Below, one piece after another: positions 38,238 through 51,269 of a DNA stretch of 64,000 nucleotides. The notes under the pieces were generated by a model. That model was given only the letters and a program-made list of their open reading frames with translations, was not told the origin of the DNA and ran no database searches. The position numbers and the translations under genes are program-made. The stretch is from Sebastes aleutianus (taxonomy: Eukaryota; Chordata; Actinopteri; Perciformes; Sebastidae), in contig CAKAKS010000062.1 of assembly GCA_916700875.1 (NCBI GenBank), positions 16,396,460 to 16,460,459 of the forward strand, read 5' to 3'. Every line of letters begins with the position of its first letter. Within the stretch, counting starts at the first letter, position 1.

Positions 38238-39781
38238 GTAAAAACATTACAGCCGAGTAAAAGTAACAGTACATTTAAAACAACTAAACTGACAAAGAAT
38301 CCAGCTACATCCCCTAGTGCACAAACTGGAAAAAACATAAAACAGCAGCTGAAGATCCACAGAACAGGCTGACAAACTGAGGTCAGGCACTTAGACAGAA
38401 GAGAGGGACAGGTGAACAGTAGGTGTGTAAAAATAAAAATACATTCAAAGTGAGAAAAAGAAATCGGAGAAGGAAGGGTATGAAGCCCAGAATAAAGTAA
38501 AACAATGGAGACACAGTACTTTGGAAGACAGTTGACCTAATTTCATATCAAGGACGAGGAAAAATATAATTTAAAAACCTCTAAAATAACAACATTATCT
38601 CTTACATGGTTTTTATAATGACTACACACAAACCAGAGCCAGCGTGTAACAGTCCTTCTCTTCTACAGCATGTTGTCTGATCATCAGACCTTCTTAATCT
38701 CAATCTTTAGTTTTTGTGCAGACGTCTTATTCACAAACAAAACCAACACACATAAAAACCACTCCTGTTTCCTCCTTAAAAATCAGACTCCCGCTCAGAT
38801 AAAAACCTGACATTAAACAAGGTCAGTGCAAACTCTGGTGTCAAAGTGACGTGGCCCCATTAAAAACTAACAGCAATACTCTCTTAGATCATTATGTACA
38901 CGACAGTAACAATTATGAGTAACATTATCCTATGATACGTTTACAGGTACTACTCACGCGCAACAGTTATAAGGTTTCGGAGAACACACCACGGGTTGTT
39001 GCAAGTAGAACAGGTTATTAATATACGTTTTTCCTGTAGTGAAATACATGTTTAATACATTTGTTGATGAGAGACAGCACGTACAGATTGCATGCTGCCA
39101 GGGGTTAACTTTCTTACATACCGAATATGTAGCTGCTTTAAATATTTCAGCTCCTACGAATGAAACAGGTCAGTTTGTGCCTTTTTTTGGTTAATGCCAG
39201 AATACAATGTTGATGAAAATCAATGTTTGTGCTATTAACTTTGAGCACTGTCCTCACAAGGAATTAGTCCAAGTGAATATGAGGACAAACACTAGAATGA
39301 AGTGTATTCTTTATGCAAATTGACCCAATTAGATTAGAGATTTGAATGTGTTCATGCTGGTCCAACATACAGTATATCACCATCAGCCACATCTCATCTC
39401 TATGTTTTATCATCTGGCTGCATATGTTTGTTTTTCCTTCCAATGACAGCTGTTTTTCCTGCTTTGTCGTTCATACCCCTAGGTTAAGGGTCGTGTCAAG
39501 TCAAAAAATATTGCATACTGTTGTTAATATTGTTTTCTAAAGCGAGCTCTTACTTTAAACCTACCAACCATATTCCTATGAGAGTCCACGCAGAAGAGAA
39601 ATGTGTAAAAGTTGCCTGAGAAGACCATCAGAAAGAGGTATCCGTCTCCGCGATTGGCAAGTAAACAGGAGTGCATTAGTGGGTTGAGAGTGGTGGTGGT
39701 GGTGGGGGGGGGGCTGCTGGTCGTCCAAACTGGAATCATGGGACTAACTGTTGATACAACTGGCATGGGCAATACGGCCGT

Positions 39782-42700
39782 TTAAACGACCAGTGGTGCC
39801 CATTCACTTGGTTTGCGTCCGTACTGGGTGAAGCAAGGGAACAAGAACGAAAAGGAAAATTAATTAACAGGAAAATAATGTTTTATTTGTTGCTTTTGTG
39901 AATGTAACATTTAAAGCTGCACTATGAGTTTACTACTAAAATACTGATTCACCTGCCATATCAAGTTAAATTAGGAGTTAGGCTGCATTCATACCAAATC
40001 AGGCGTTGTGTGGAAACGCTGGTCCTCCCATTTATTTAAATGTGGGTAGTGCGTTTAGGCTGCAGCGGTCGGAGGCGCGCAAAAAAAGAGAAAGTAAACG
40101 CAGCGAAAAGTTAAAACAAAAATCAACATTTGGGGAAATACAACCCGACGTCACGCTGCGGTGATCAATTATGTAACCGGTCCGGAAGACGCCCAGGGGG
40201 AAGAAGAGCAACATGAATGACCAAAACACGCTGGAGTGTAATGTTATGTTTCACATGTAGTCACTCAATTTGGCCTTGTGCTCCAGTTTAAAACCCAACA
40301 TTCTGACAGGCCTCACATCCTGGTTAGTTATTGAAAGTAACAGTGCTTTTTTAATATGTCTATGTGGACATACAATCACTCGTAGGACCCGGCATACTAG
40401 CAGCATGGTGTCACATAAATGGGCCTATTTTGTTTTAGATTTGATAGATTAAACAAATAATCCAAACTGGAATTACTGCCTCGTGGTTGGATGCCTCCGC
40501 CAACCAGCCAAGTTGTAGTTTACATCCTTGTCTGTTCAATATGTCATACCCACATTTTATCCTATTAGACATTTCTGTGAAATAGTCATAATTTGCATGT
40601 AAATTCTTGAGTTATGGCCAAAAACGTGTTTTGTGAGGTCACAGATTTTTTTGTTTTGTGACTTTCGACCAACAAATTCTAATCAGTTTATCCTTCAGTC
40701 CAAGAGGACGTTGGTACCAAATTTGAAGAAACTGGCTCAAGGTGTTCCGAAATATCATGAGGATGGGACGGACGCGAGGTCACAGTGACCTTGACATTTG
40801 ACCTTTGAACACCAAATTCTAATCAATTCATCCTTGAGTCCAGGTGGATGTTTGTGGCAGATTTAAAGAAATTTCCTGGCGTTTCTGACAGAGGGACAGA
40901 CGGACGGACGGACGGACAACCCAAAAACATAATGCCTCTGGCAATGGTTGTCGCCGGTGCGGAGACATAAAAAATACCGTCAGATTAATTGCAGGAAATT
41001 GGACTTTATGCTGTTACATGCTCTTGGTTTTCTTTAGTATAGAAGGTGTTAATCTCAAACAGGTTGAAAAACCGAAGACAAATCTTTCCAACAGTTCCCT
41101 TTTGCTGCCACTTGGAGGCGTCAACCTGCAAGTTTGCCTGCAGCAGCTTTAAGAAGTCATTACATACTATATTACGCAGTGCACTTACCTGAATATCAGT
41201 AAGCTCTTTGTGGAACCTCTTTGCCAGATCCAGGTTCTGCATAGTCGGAATCTGGTAAGTCTGAGAGAGAGAGAGAGACATTTTAGTCCTTTAGCCCATA
41301 CTGTTCCCCAGAATGATTTACAATCAGTGCGTTTACATACACTTCAGTAATCAGATACAGTTGGCTTTCTCCAGTAAACTGAATTCTTAAACGTCATGTA
41401 AAATGAGGTCGATTACTAACCTGCTGCATGTATTATGCAGATTAACAGTCACCAGGTTAGAATGAGCAAATCATAAGAATAGGATGGTGTATTTGTAACA
41501 GATGATACAGAACAGTATCATTAAATATGCAAAGAAGACACGAGAAGGACGCAACAGAAGGTGAAATCCTACCTTTCCTTGGTAGAGGAGACTGCCGACA
41601 GGACACACGACGCAGGCCGTCCCCGCTCCAAACACCTCCAGGATCTTCCCATCATCCAGAGCCCCCAGCAGCTCCTTCATGCTCATCGTGCGCTCGGTAA
41701 CCTTAAACTCACCCTGACAGACACACACAGGAAGCAATGAACATCAAGTTAAATGATCTACTGCAGAGGTTTCAAACCTCTTTGGCTTGTGACCTTTAAA
41801 ATAAAAAAATCTGTTTGCAGCACTGGAATGTGTCAGAGAGTTGTGAGCAGTTTGACCAAAGAGATCTTTATTCTTTAATGTAAAAATATTAAATAATCCA
41901 CAAGTTATAACCAAAGACCAGAGGATCAAATTAACATCATTTTGTGTATTTTTTGTGTATTAAATTTAGGGGAAATGTGAACACTGTTGAGGTCTTTGTG
42001 ATATGTTTTACCCAGGTTCTGGCCAGGTCCAGCAGAGACTGTCTGGTGACTCCTGGGAGAATGATGCCATCCAGAGGAGGGGTAAACAACTCTTTCTCTG
42101 CAGACACACAAACAGTTTTATCTTTATTAAAATGACAAGGTGTTTAAATCTTTCCACAAAGTATAGTAGTAAACCAAAAATGTGAACAGAATGCCACAGG
42201 GACAACGTTTCAAGACAGAAAAAGAGTCTGACCTCCTTTCTCATTGGTCCAGTAGATGAAGAGGTTCATGGTGCCGACCTCAGTGATCTCCTCCTCTTCT
42301 CCATACAGCCACAGGACCTGTTGACAGCCTCGCTTCACCGCTTCGTTCTGCACCGCTATCGTAGGACCGTAGTTACTGGAGGGAGTTAAAATAGACCAAA
42401 GACAGGCAGAGACAAGAGTGTCAAGAGAGCAGCAGGGAGAGAGGCACAAAGGATAAATAAAATAGATAAATCATTTTGGCGTTTGCTTTGATTATTAGAC
42501 ATGTTTTCCGATATACTATTTTCCCTGCATACTGTATGTACTTACAGAAACTCTAAGGCTAGCACTTTGGTTGGTTCAAAGTGACATTGTCTTAAACAGG
42601 AAATTCCAAAGTATTCCAGGAGAATTTAACTATGTAAATCTAAGCTGAGACATTTTAGTGTTTTAAGTAAATGGATGGAGCCGGAGGTGGTTTTTTTATT

Positions 42701-45700
42701 GCTTTACGACACCAAACCAACACCCAGAGACGGGTGTTAGAGCTGAGAAGGAAGCATCCTGGTGATAAATGTCACCATAGTGATCAACAGGGGACATTGA
42801 TACAGTTGATTATTATTATCTCAAGAGGTAAAAACTAAAATTACCATCTTGTGGTTGTATGCGTCCGCAAAGCAGTCAAATTGTCTGAAAATGTCTGTCC
42901 AATATATCATCATTTTATCCTATTAGACATTTGTAGAAAATGAAAATGAAAAAATATTTTTAAAAAAAAAATGTATTCTTGAGTTATGGCCAAAAACATG
43001 TTTTGTGAGATCCAAGGGGCCATAAAAAAGTCATAGTATAATATGTCATAAACAAGTAATAAAAAGTCATAGTATAGTATGTCATAAAAAAATCTGAAAA
43101 AGGTCGTAGTTTATTATGTCATAAAAAGTCAACAAAATTCATAAAAAGTCATAATAAATCATGAAAGTCATAAAAAAAGAAAATTGTATAGTATGTCATA
43201 AAAAAATCATAAAAAGTCCTAGTATAGTATGTCATTAAAAAGTAATAAAAAAGTAATAGTATAGTGAGTCATAAAAAAAAGTAATAGTATGTCATAGAAA
43301 AGTCATAAAAGAGTCAGTTCATCCTTCAGTCCAACTGGATGTTTGTGCCAAATTTGAAGAAATTCCCTCTAGGTGTTCCTGAGACATCGCATTGACAAGA
43401 GTGGGACGTACGGACGTACATACTGTATATATGTACGGACGAACAAACTGAAGTCATACTGCCTCCGGCCATGGGTGTCACCAGCATATAGACATAAAGA
43501 ACAATCTAGACTGCACTAAACTTCCTTGAACAAATAAAAGAGAGCCAGCATTTCATCATCTTCTCACTGAAATTAAAGAACATCCTTTCCGTAAACATTA
43601 TATCCTTATGACTGCAAGAATTTCAATAAACAATGAACAATGAAACTCACAGTTACGACTCAATTGATGAGTCATACTTGGCTGTGGAAATTTGTCAGCT
43701 TTTTTTTTGTGTCACATTTAAGCTGCACAACTCGTAAAAGAGAAAAACGCCCTAGAGTATCTGAGAGGAATTTAATTAGTCCAATATTTACTCTTCTTTT
43801 TAGCTATATATAATTATTTGTGGGGCTACGGTAACAGTAGTAGTAGTAAATGTAGTAGTGTAGTAAACAGCTGTTAAATAATAATATATATATATATTTT
43901 TCTTTTTAATATAATCACGCTGGTATGGGATCGGTACTCGGTAGTGGCTGATAACACAAGTTTATGTATCGGGAATGAAAAAATTGGTATCGGAAAATCT
44001 CTTGTTTACTGATAACAGCTAGAAACATGGCTGATGAGAGCTGAACCAAACTGTAAAAAGAATCAGAGAAAGGAAACTAATGGATCTCATGTTTAGGAAT
44101 AAAAAAAGGACTTTAAATTCATACAGTGTTGTGTGGGCCTTTAACACACACATTGAATGAACATAACATAATAACCTACAGAGCGACGACCCTTAAATAT
44201 CTAGCCTGCTGTGCCGTGGCTGCTGCTGCTGCTAATCTGGCCTGATAGTTGAAGTGAGAGCAGATTTGGTTGGTTCAGGCTGTTCAGTGGCGTTATGTAA
44301 CCACGCTGTGGCTGAGCAGTGTGGAAGCAGGCCTATGATTAGAGGCTGTGTGGAATGAGTGGAGATTACAGGAGCACTGACGGTATCTGTAGTGCGAAAA
44401 CCGGAGACTACTCGCCCTTAAATAACCTTCACTTTGATCTGTAACACAAGATAAAACACATCGCAACAGGTCTTTGTCAGCTGACATTTACACATTACAC
44501 ATTTAGACATTAGACAGCGAGGCATTGTTCCATTGCCTGTTTGACGAGTCAAACTGCTCATATCCGTGATCTTATCCAAGACATTTATACTTCCCAGCTG
44601 TAACTGATGATCTCAAATAACCCATTCCTTCCCTGCTTTGACGAGACAAAATGTTTCTCTTGGAGAAGGTCTATTGTTCCACTATCTCTCTTTTCTTGGC
44701 ACAGATTTGACCCCAACACCAAATAGTTGTACTGTGCCCTCGCCGTTTCAAACAGGAAACAAGTCTGCCTCAAAGTCCGCCATTGGACAGTCAAGTTAAT
44801 TTTATTTGTATAGCCCAATATCACTAATTTGCCTCAGGAGGGTTTACAATCTGTACCAACTGCTCATATCAGTGATCTTATCGAAGACATTTGTGTTACG
44901 CATGTGTAACTGATGAGATTAATCTAATGATTATTTTTCTTATTGAATTGTACTGTACTGCTGAAAACCCAATAAAAGATTTATTTAATTATATGTAATT
45001 CTAATTGTTTTGGGTTTCCTAACACTACTGCTGACGATGCTAAATTTGAAACGTTTGCTGATTTCTGACAACAGGACTTCAAGCTCTGCGGTGTGAAATT
45101 CATCTTCGTACTTGTTTTTGTGCATGAAACTTGTCCACAAACAGAGTGGGACAGATTCCCCTTATAAAGCAGTTCAGGGCTTCGTTTCTGCTAACAATCA
45201 GAACTCAACCCAACGCTTACTGCACCTACTACTGGTGACATTCAGGCTGAAAATAAGAGGTGAATCAATAATATATCATTTAGGGTCAATTTAAAGATAC
45301 CAAGAGATCTTGAACTCACCCTCCCATCTTGTAGGCCCCAACGCCTCCTTTCCAAGCCCTGACAAATGAAGGGTCTGCCAGCAGAGAAACAGGGTTGAAG
45401 GAGCCCGTGGCGAAGTAAGGTCCCACTGGGCCGATGATGACAAAGATCATAGCTTGTCCTGCCCGAGACACGCCGAGGGAAGGCTGGAGGACGGGTGAGG
45501 AGCAAGAGGAGAAGACGACCAGTACGACAGTAAGGAGAGTATATAGAGCACATTTAACACCAGCTCATTTAATCTCTTCAACTGAGAACGTGGAACCTGC
45601 ACCGGTGTTAAACTACATTTAGCTTCTCAGCTAAAGCCCCGTTTCCACCGCAGGAACTTTCCCTCAGAACTCAGAACCTTTTGAGGAACTCATTGCATTT

Positions 45701-48700
45701 CGACTGCAGCGGCCAGGGACTTAATTAAGTTACGGGGACATTTTACGGGGCCTTTGAAAAGTAGTTCCAGGCACTAAAAGTCCCCAGAACTTTTGGTGGA
45801 AACCCGGCTTTAAAGCTCACCTCAATTCCTATGAAGGTGGGTCTGATGTAGAGGCTGGCGTCCTGGGAGAAGGGAACCCACTCCTGGTCGACCTCCACCA
45901 GCTTCCTGATGCACTCCAGCAGCTCGCCTTTATCAAACAGCTACAAAGAAAACAAGACAAGGTCATCAACCGTCAACTAATCGCCCTTCTTCACTGAATA
46001 GTGATATCAATACAATTATATCATGTTCCTTTTCCCCAATTCTATTGTCTTTTAATCTGTGTTACTAAATGTCGGAGTATTGCGCCTTAAAAACTGATAC
46101 ATATCTGTAATATACATGCACACCAAAGACTTAGATCTGAAACAATTCAACACCTAACAATCAGAACTAACTAACTAACTAAAACAACACCAGACTCCAT
46201 TCACAAAAACAGTAATTCAACCTCGCAGAAAACAAGAGTTGCTGGTCGCTGCATCAATCGGTTAGTTCGTTTGTGTTATTGTGTGACTTTCGGATCTGAA
46301 CGAACGCGGCGTCCACAGCAGTACATTGCTTAGCTTCCGTGCCAGTACTCCTGTCTGCTTCTCCAAACTGGGAGCACGCCGACCGCCATCTAAGTTACTG
46401 TATGTAATGTTAATACACTGACTACAAGGATGTATACTACATATACTGTATATGTAGCAGCGTCATTAGCAGAAACCTACGTCAGGTCACGTGGGAAAAG
46501 GTTTTTAGAAGGGTTTGGGAAAATAGCATTTTGACGCTGAAACATACATACTTTGACCAAACTTTGAATGTTTGGATTTGAATACATGAAGAACATGACT
46601 GTGACGTTACAGAACGATATAAAACCTCAAAAGAACAAATAATGGAACCGCCTTTTATATATTTTTCTTCCGTGTAGCATGCAGCAAAGGCTGGATTCAG
46701 ACCATGTCACAGTGTTTCCATTGTGCCCTGAACTCATGACCAAGTATTAACTCGTGTTGTTCTGGGTTGAAAGCCTAAACTGGGCATTCGGCCCAACAGT
46801 TGCGTAACACAGTAGACGCTCAATAGGTTCAGGGCGTGATCTGTAAAGAATCTGAAGAATTTAAGGCACAATCAGACCAACAGGGCGTGTTGCTGTGGGG
46901 TACAGGGGATGAAGTCCAGTTTTACACATCACACAGGATTGTACAACTTTGAGAAGTTCATCATAGCAGCAGTAAATTAACACTATGATAGAAGGCATTG
47001 TTATGTGCACCTGCATGCATATGATTGGCCGGTGCATTTAGCTTGAGAACTCTACAGCAGAGCCAGGAGCAAAGTAAGAGGTTCTTGCCACCAGTGATTT
47101 TGTTGGTGTCAACATAGTTCTTTTAGCTTGGCTTTCCCACTTTAAGCGGTTGTTCAGACAGGAAAACAAACCTGCGTTGGTGGGAACGTGTTGCTTCAAG
47201 AGGCAATGCAATAAGATCTGGGATTTCCAGTTTGAGTTCGATTGAAGTGACGAACACTAGCAAGAATCCTCACTGAGGGTTTTTCTGAGGACAGAGTTCA
47301 GGGTACAAACTCACAGGAAGGCTGCTTCTGTCTGAGCTCCGATGCATCCTCTCCATGTTCAGCATGGGTCTGAACATGCGGATGTGGTTGTCGACTCCAC
47401 GAAACGCCTTCATGCCTTCAAACAGCTGGAGGGGAGACAGACAGAAACACACAACAGGTTAACTCAGGTTTCTGTTCATCAGACTGTTAAATCGGATCGA
47501 TACTCGTCATCGACCGATACCCAAAGTCCAGGTATCGGTATGGGGACTGAAAAAGTATTTTCGTTGCATCCCTAGTTAGTTACAAAGCCAACGTTCAGCT
47601 GCAAGGTTAGAAAAAGATGATAACCCAGAAGAATTTCATTTGTTGGTGATTTTTAATCCTCTCTTGGCGGTCTAACTGCTGCTTCAGAGACTTTTACACC
47701 TTGATAAGTATATCATTATAAAGAGATAGTAAAGACAGTAATAATAGATCCACATGAAATATGAGCCATTAGCAGCTTTGTATAAAATGAAAACATCACA
47801 ACAAATATCACAGACTGACCTCTATGGAGTAGTGCAGGGCAGAGCTGGCAGGGTGCAGCGACAGGTTCTGGAAAGGTTTGATCTGAGGAGCCTCCCAGCC
47901 ACCCTTCTCCGACCAGTTGATGGTCAACATGTGGTCGGAGAACTGTTTGCCGAACACCAAGGTGGAGGGGTCTGGCTTCGGCTTGCATGCTGCGTTGCGT
48001 TCGATGACGAGATCTGCAGCCTGATGTGGAGACGGACAAGCGAGCCGGAGACGGGCGCAGAAAAAGAAGTAGACGGGACGAGAGCAGAGCGGGCAACGAA
48101 TACAGATTGTTTTTAAATTGGCGTTACTGACAGAGCATGCTTTAAAAGGACAATTAGTTGAGCGTTATACAGAGTCATTTGCGAGGCTGACGTATCTGGT
48201 CAATTAGACACAATTAATTAAGTTAAATTAAACTGAATTAAATGATTACAGGCAGGCAGGCAGACAGTGAGGAGACAGAAAGGGAAAAGAAACTTTAACT
48301 TCTAGGCAGAGAGTGCTCTGACATGTACAAGTCGAGCCAGACTGTACATCAAGCTGGATGGTAGATGACACAGGCCTCACCTGGTGGGAAAGACAAATGT
48401 TAACTTTTCCCTCATTACCTTAAAGGTGCTGACGAGCCGCAGTGAGCCAAAGGACAAAGGGAGGGCCTTAACAAGTCGTCCATTGAGTGCCTGGAAATAA
48501 AGCACGACAAAACTATTTGTTATCTATACACAGTATATAATACTAGTAATCATAAGTTTAAAGTAGGGATGAACTGATAATGATATCGGGCCATACTGAC
48601 TCAAATAGCTGGATCGGGTATCTGAGACAATGGGGCCAATCTATTCAATTCAATTCAATTCAAGGTTATATATACAGTGCTTGAAGTGCCAGTACTCTCT

Positions 48701-51269
48701 TATTCACATGATGGCGTGTGTATTGGCCGGTATCAACAATCTCTTGCAACTTATTCTATTTATTAATTATTTCTTTAAGCATGTTATACAGTACTAAACT
48801 CAAATAATATTCCAATTGGAACATTTTAGGGTAAAGGTGGTGTGTCCTGTGTTATTTGCAGCCTATAGTCGGTTATCATTCAGGTTGTAGGAGCAGCGTC
48901 CCAGTCAGGATGCTCCTACATATTATGCAGCAGGATAAAGAGACACATGCTGAATTTCAACAGTGAATAAAAGGTACTAGGAGATACTGGGTTTGGGAGT
49001 CTACCTCCAAGAAAATTTCAAGGTTTTTGACTTAAAACTATGCAATTTGACATCATTTTGGTCCGTTATTATTACTTGTTAGATGATTACTTTCTTATTT
49101 ACACATATCTACACTAATTATTTTACAAAAAGGACATGAATATTGTATTGATTATTGATAAATTACAGCAGCATTGTTCTCACCCCCGTTATGAATCACC
49201 ATTATGAATCTCCCAAGGAACCTGATTCCGAGAGGGCCGAAAAGAGTACCGGCAGCTTGTGAGAAGTGCCGGTACCAAGTTGCTGGTGTACGATTTACTA
49301 TTTCAATAATAAATAACAATTCAGTACATTTTGATCTATGTATTTGTTAGATTTATTTTTACAAAGTTAGGAAAGCAATGTTTAAGTCAAGCCTGATGTT
49401 GCCTTACACACAAAGAGTGATACCAGTCACTTCCACACAGTGAGGCATACAGCTTATTGATTAAACACTGATATCGGATCGGTACTCGGTATCGGCCGAT
49501 ACCCAAAGCCCAGGTATCGGGATCGGTGCATCCCTAGTTTAAAGGTTTTGTCTATCGTCTTTCCGTGTGACAACAATTCATCCAGCCTTGGAAATACACA
49601 GGGTCACCATGTCTGACATTGTGGGTGTGTGTGACTCAGCACCAATCATTTTGCCTGCAGTTCACAGTATACAGTTCGTAACAGCTGATTCAAAGTGCTG
49701 TGCTGTATTTAGAATCGGGCACATAGGCTACAGGCTATACTCTGCAAAATGAGGAATGCAAGGTGAGAGAGTAGTTTGCAAGGATCCTGTGTGGGTGACA
49801 AAATGTGCAATGGAAAACAATATCTGTTCTAATAACCAAAACACCAAAGAAACCACCAACGATAATCTACGATCAAAATCTAAAGCAAGTAGAGCAGGTT
49901 CATGCCAGTTCTTGTTTTACTGGCTTTTTTATTCTGCTCTTTTTCTGTTAGTGTGGCTGATATGTTCAGGCAGTTAACTGCTTCTAAAACAGGTTGTGCT
50001 TTTGGTAATACCACAATTAATCTTATAATCTGCAATGGCTGGTTTTCACAGTTACATTGCCTGCTACATATGCCCATATAGTCAAGCAGGCAGTGGTCTG
50101 ATGCTTTAGTGATTCCTACAAAAAGTTGCACAGCCAGCCTGCTGCAGGAACCCATGTGTGTTTGCACTTTGTTGCATGGATGATGCAAGTTCTATCTTTA
50201 TTGCGACGACAAATTTCTGTAATTATATAGCCTACTAAATTTGTGACATGCACATACATCTGATTTGTTTTTGCTATTGTTGTTATTGTTGACTGGAATT
50301 AAAATAAAAGAGAATTAGCAAATGCTAGTTAGCATCTGTGCATCATCAAACTACAAAAACACTAGCAATGCAAGTAATTTAATTAAAAATGCGATATACA
50401 CAGTAAAAGCATAATGAGATAATGTTATACTTATACACTTTTATTCTGTAGTTAGGCACCTGGAGAGATTAAAGCTGCCTTCTTAAACCAAACTCAGTTT
50501 AAAATTCTAACAATTTAATGAAAGCTTGCTCATAGCGTCGCTTACAAACTAAATAGAAACAGCAGCATTACTACTCTTGCATCAGAAGGATATATTCTTC
50601 AATTCGGCATAATAATAATCTGCCAGTTATCCACCAAAACAGTGGAAGGTGGTAAAATATGTAACCTCATCTCTCATAAAATGAAGGTTTAAATTGCAAA
50701 TTTGATGTGTGCCGAATTCATCATCGCACCATTAAGATTTACAAAAAGCATCCAGTTGTGTTATACATTTTTGTTGATACACAAGAAAATCTTAATTTCC
50801 ACATTTTTAGCATGGAGTCTGGTGTAATGACCTTTCCATGCTTGCATTGTTTTGCCACGGTCCACCAAAAACAGTGGAAGGTGGTAAAATATATAACGTC
50901 TTCTCTCATAAATTAAGGTCTAAATTGCAAATTTGATGTGTGCCGAATTCATTATCGCACCATGAAGATTGAAGCAAGCATCGAGTTGTGTTTTAAGTTT
51001 TTGCTGAGACACAAGAAAATCTTAATTTCCACATTTTTAGCATGGAGTCTGGTGTAATGACCTTTCCTCGCTGTATTGTTTGTGTCTGGCGGGACAAGAC
51101 ACACACCAGTAAAGCAGACTATGTGAATGACTTGTTATCTCTCTGGGTCATTATTGGAGGTCTTATCTCTAACTACAGTGAATCATTTACCCAGACAGTC
51201 AATGTAAACAGATAATAAACAGCAACACAGATCATCGGTCATTGAACTCACCGTTCGGAGGGCTGCCAT
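39782..51269 (-). CDS. bcat2: branched-chain amino-acid aminotransferase, mitochondrial, 389 aa
   Basis: Exons in transcript order: 51269-51252, 48490-48419, 48020-47820, 47425-47315, 45940-45821, 45483-45320, 42375-42233, 42097-42012, 41713-41573, 41260-41189, 39823-39782. Phases close to 389 aa plus TAA (human BCAT2 is 392). The enzyme is PLP-dependent and moves the amino group of Leu/Ile/Val to 2-oxoglutarate. Residues 1-30 (MAALRTALNGRLVKALPLSF and following) are basic without acidic residues, a mitochondrial presequence; this argues for bcat2 over cytosolic bcat1. Landmarks: LVFGKQFSDHML, LFEGMKAFRG, RMFRPMLNMERM, the PLP lysine K226 in AYKMGGNYGP, ITEVGTMNLF, and the redox CXXC at C339-V-V-C342. 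hsd17b14 lies immediately upstream on the same strand, as in human 19q13.33. Confidence 0.97.
40470..40970. repeat. dispersed repeat, copy B, with consensus ERE, bcat2 last intron
   Basis: It includes AGGTCACAGTGACCT (40777-40791) and a terminal (GACG)n run. The order of blocks matches copies A and C. Confidence 0.85.
42835..43500. repeat. dispersed repeat, copy C, with an internal 'gtcatagtatagtatgtca' array
   Basis: The left half (to 'ttttgtgaga', about 43012) and right half ('cagttcatccttcagtccaa' onward) match copy B. In between, the ERE block is replaced by about 300 bp of A-rich tandem repeats. That array is the reverse complement type of the one at 36880. Confidence 0.85.
43915..44010. 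mobile_element. fragment of the TAGGGATG hAT-like family, bcat2 intron
   Basis: It shares 'gggatcggtactcggta' and 'tatcgg' blocks with 48564-49536, without intact ends. Confidence 0.6.
44785..44865. repeat. short dispersed repeat ('tatagcccaatatcac')
   Basis: The block 'ttatttgtatagcccaatat' then 'tttgcctcaggagggtttac' is a recurrent teleost interspersed sequence. It is recognised by eye only. Confidence 0.5.
45632..45812. mobile_element. 181-bp MITE abutting the bcat2 exon 5 splice donor
   Basis: Ends TAAAGCCCCGTTTCCACC and (complement) TAAAGCCGGGTTTCCACC form about 26-bp inverted repeats. The interior is rich in GGAACT-type blocks. Its right end is 8 bp from the exon 5 boundary at 45821. 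Confidence 0.85.
47492..47574. mobile_element. truncated right end of the TAGGGATG hAT-like family, bcat2 intron 3
   Basis: 'gaccgatacccaaagtccag' then 'gttgcatcccta' is the right part of the family. The left part is missing. Confidence 0.7.
48564..49536. mobile_element. 973-bp hAT-like non-autonomous element with perfect 8-bp target duplication, bcat2 intron 1
   Basis: Ends TAGGGATGAACTGAT / ATCGGTGCATCCCTA. Identical GTTTAAAG lies at 48556-48563 and 49537-49544. No transposase frame is visible, so it depends on another element. The 8-bp duplication is the hAT hallmark. Confidence 0.9.
50635..51068. repeat. 231-bp tandem duplication in bcat2 intron 1
   Basis: Unit 1 (about 50635-50865) and unit 2 (about 50866-51068) share 'aaattgcaaatttgatgtgt', 'gccgaattcat' and 'catggagtctggtgtaatga' at a spacing of 230-231 bp, with scattered differences. 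The second unit ends about 180 bp from exon 1. Confidence 0.92.
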
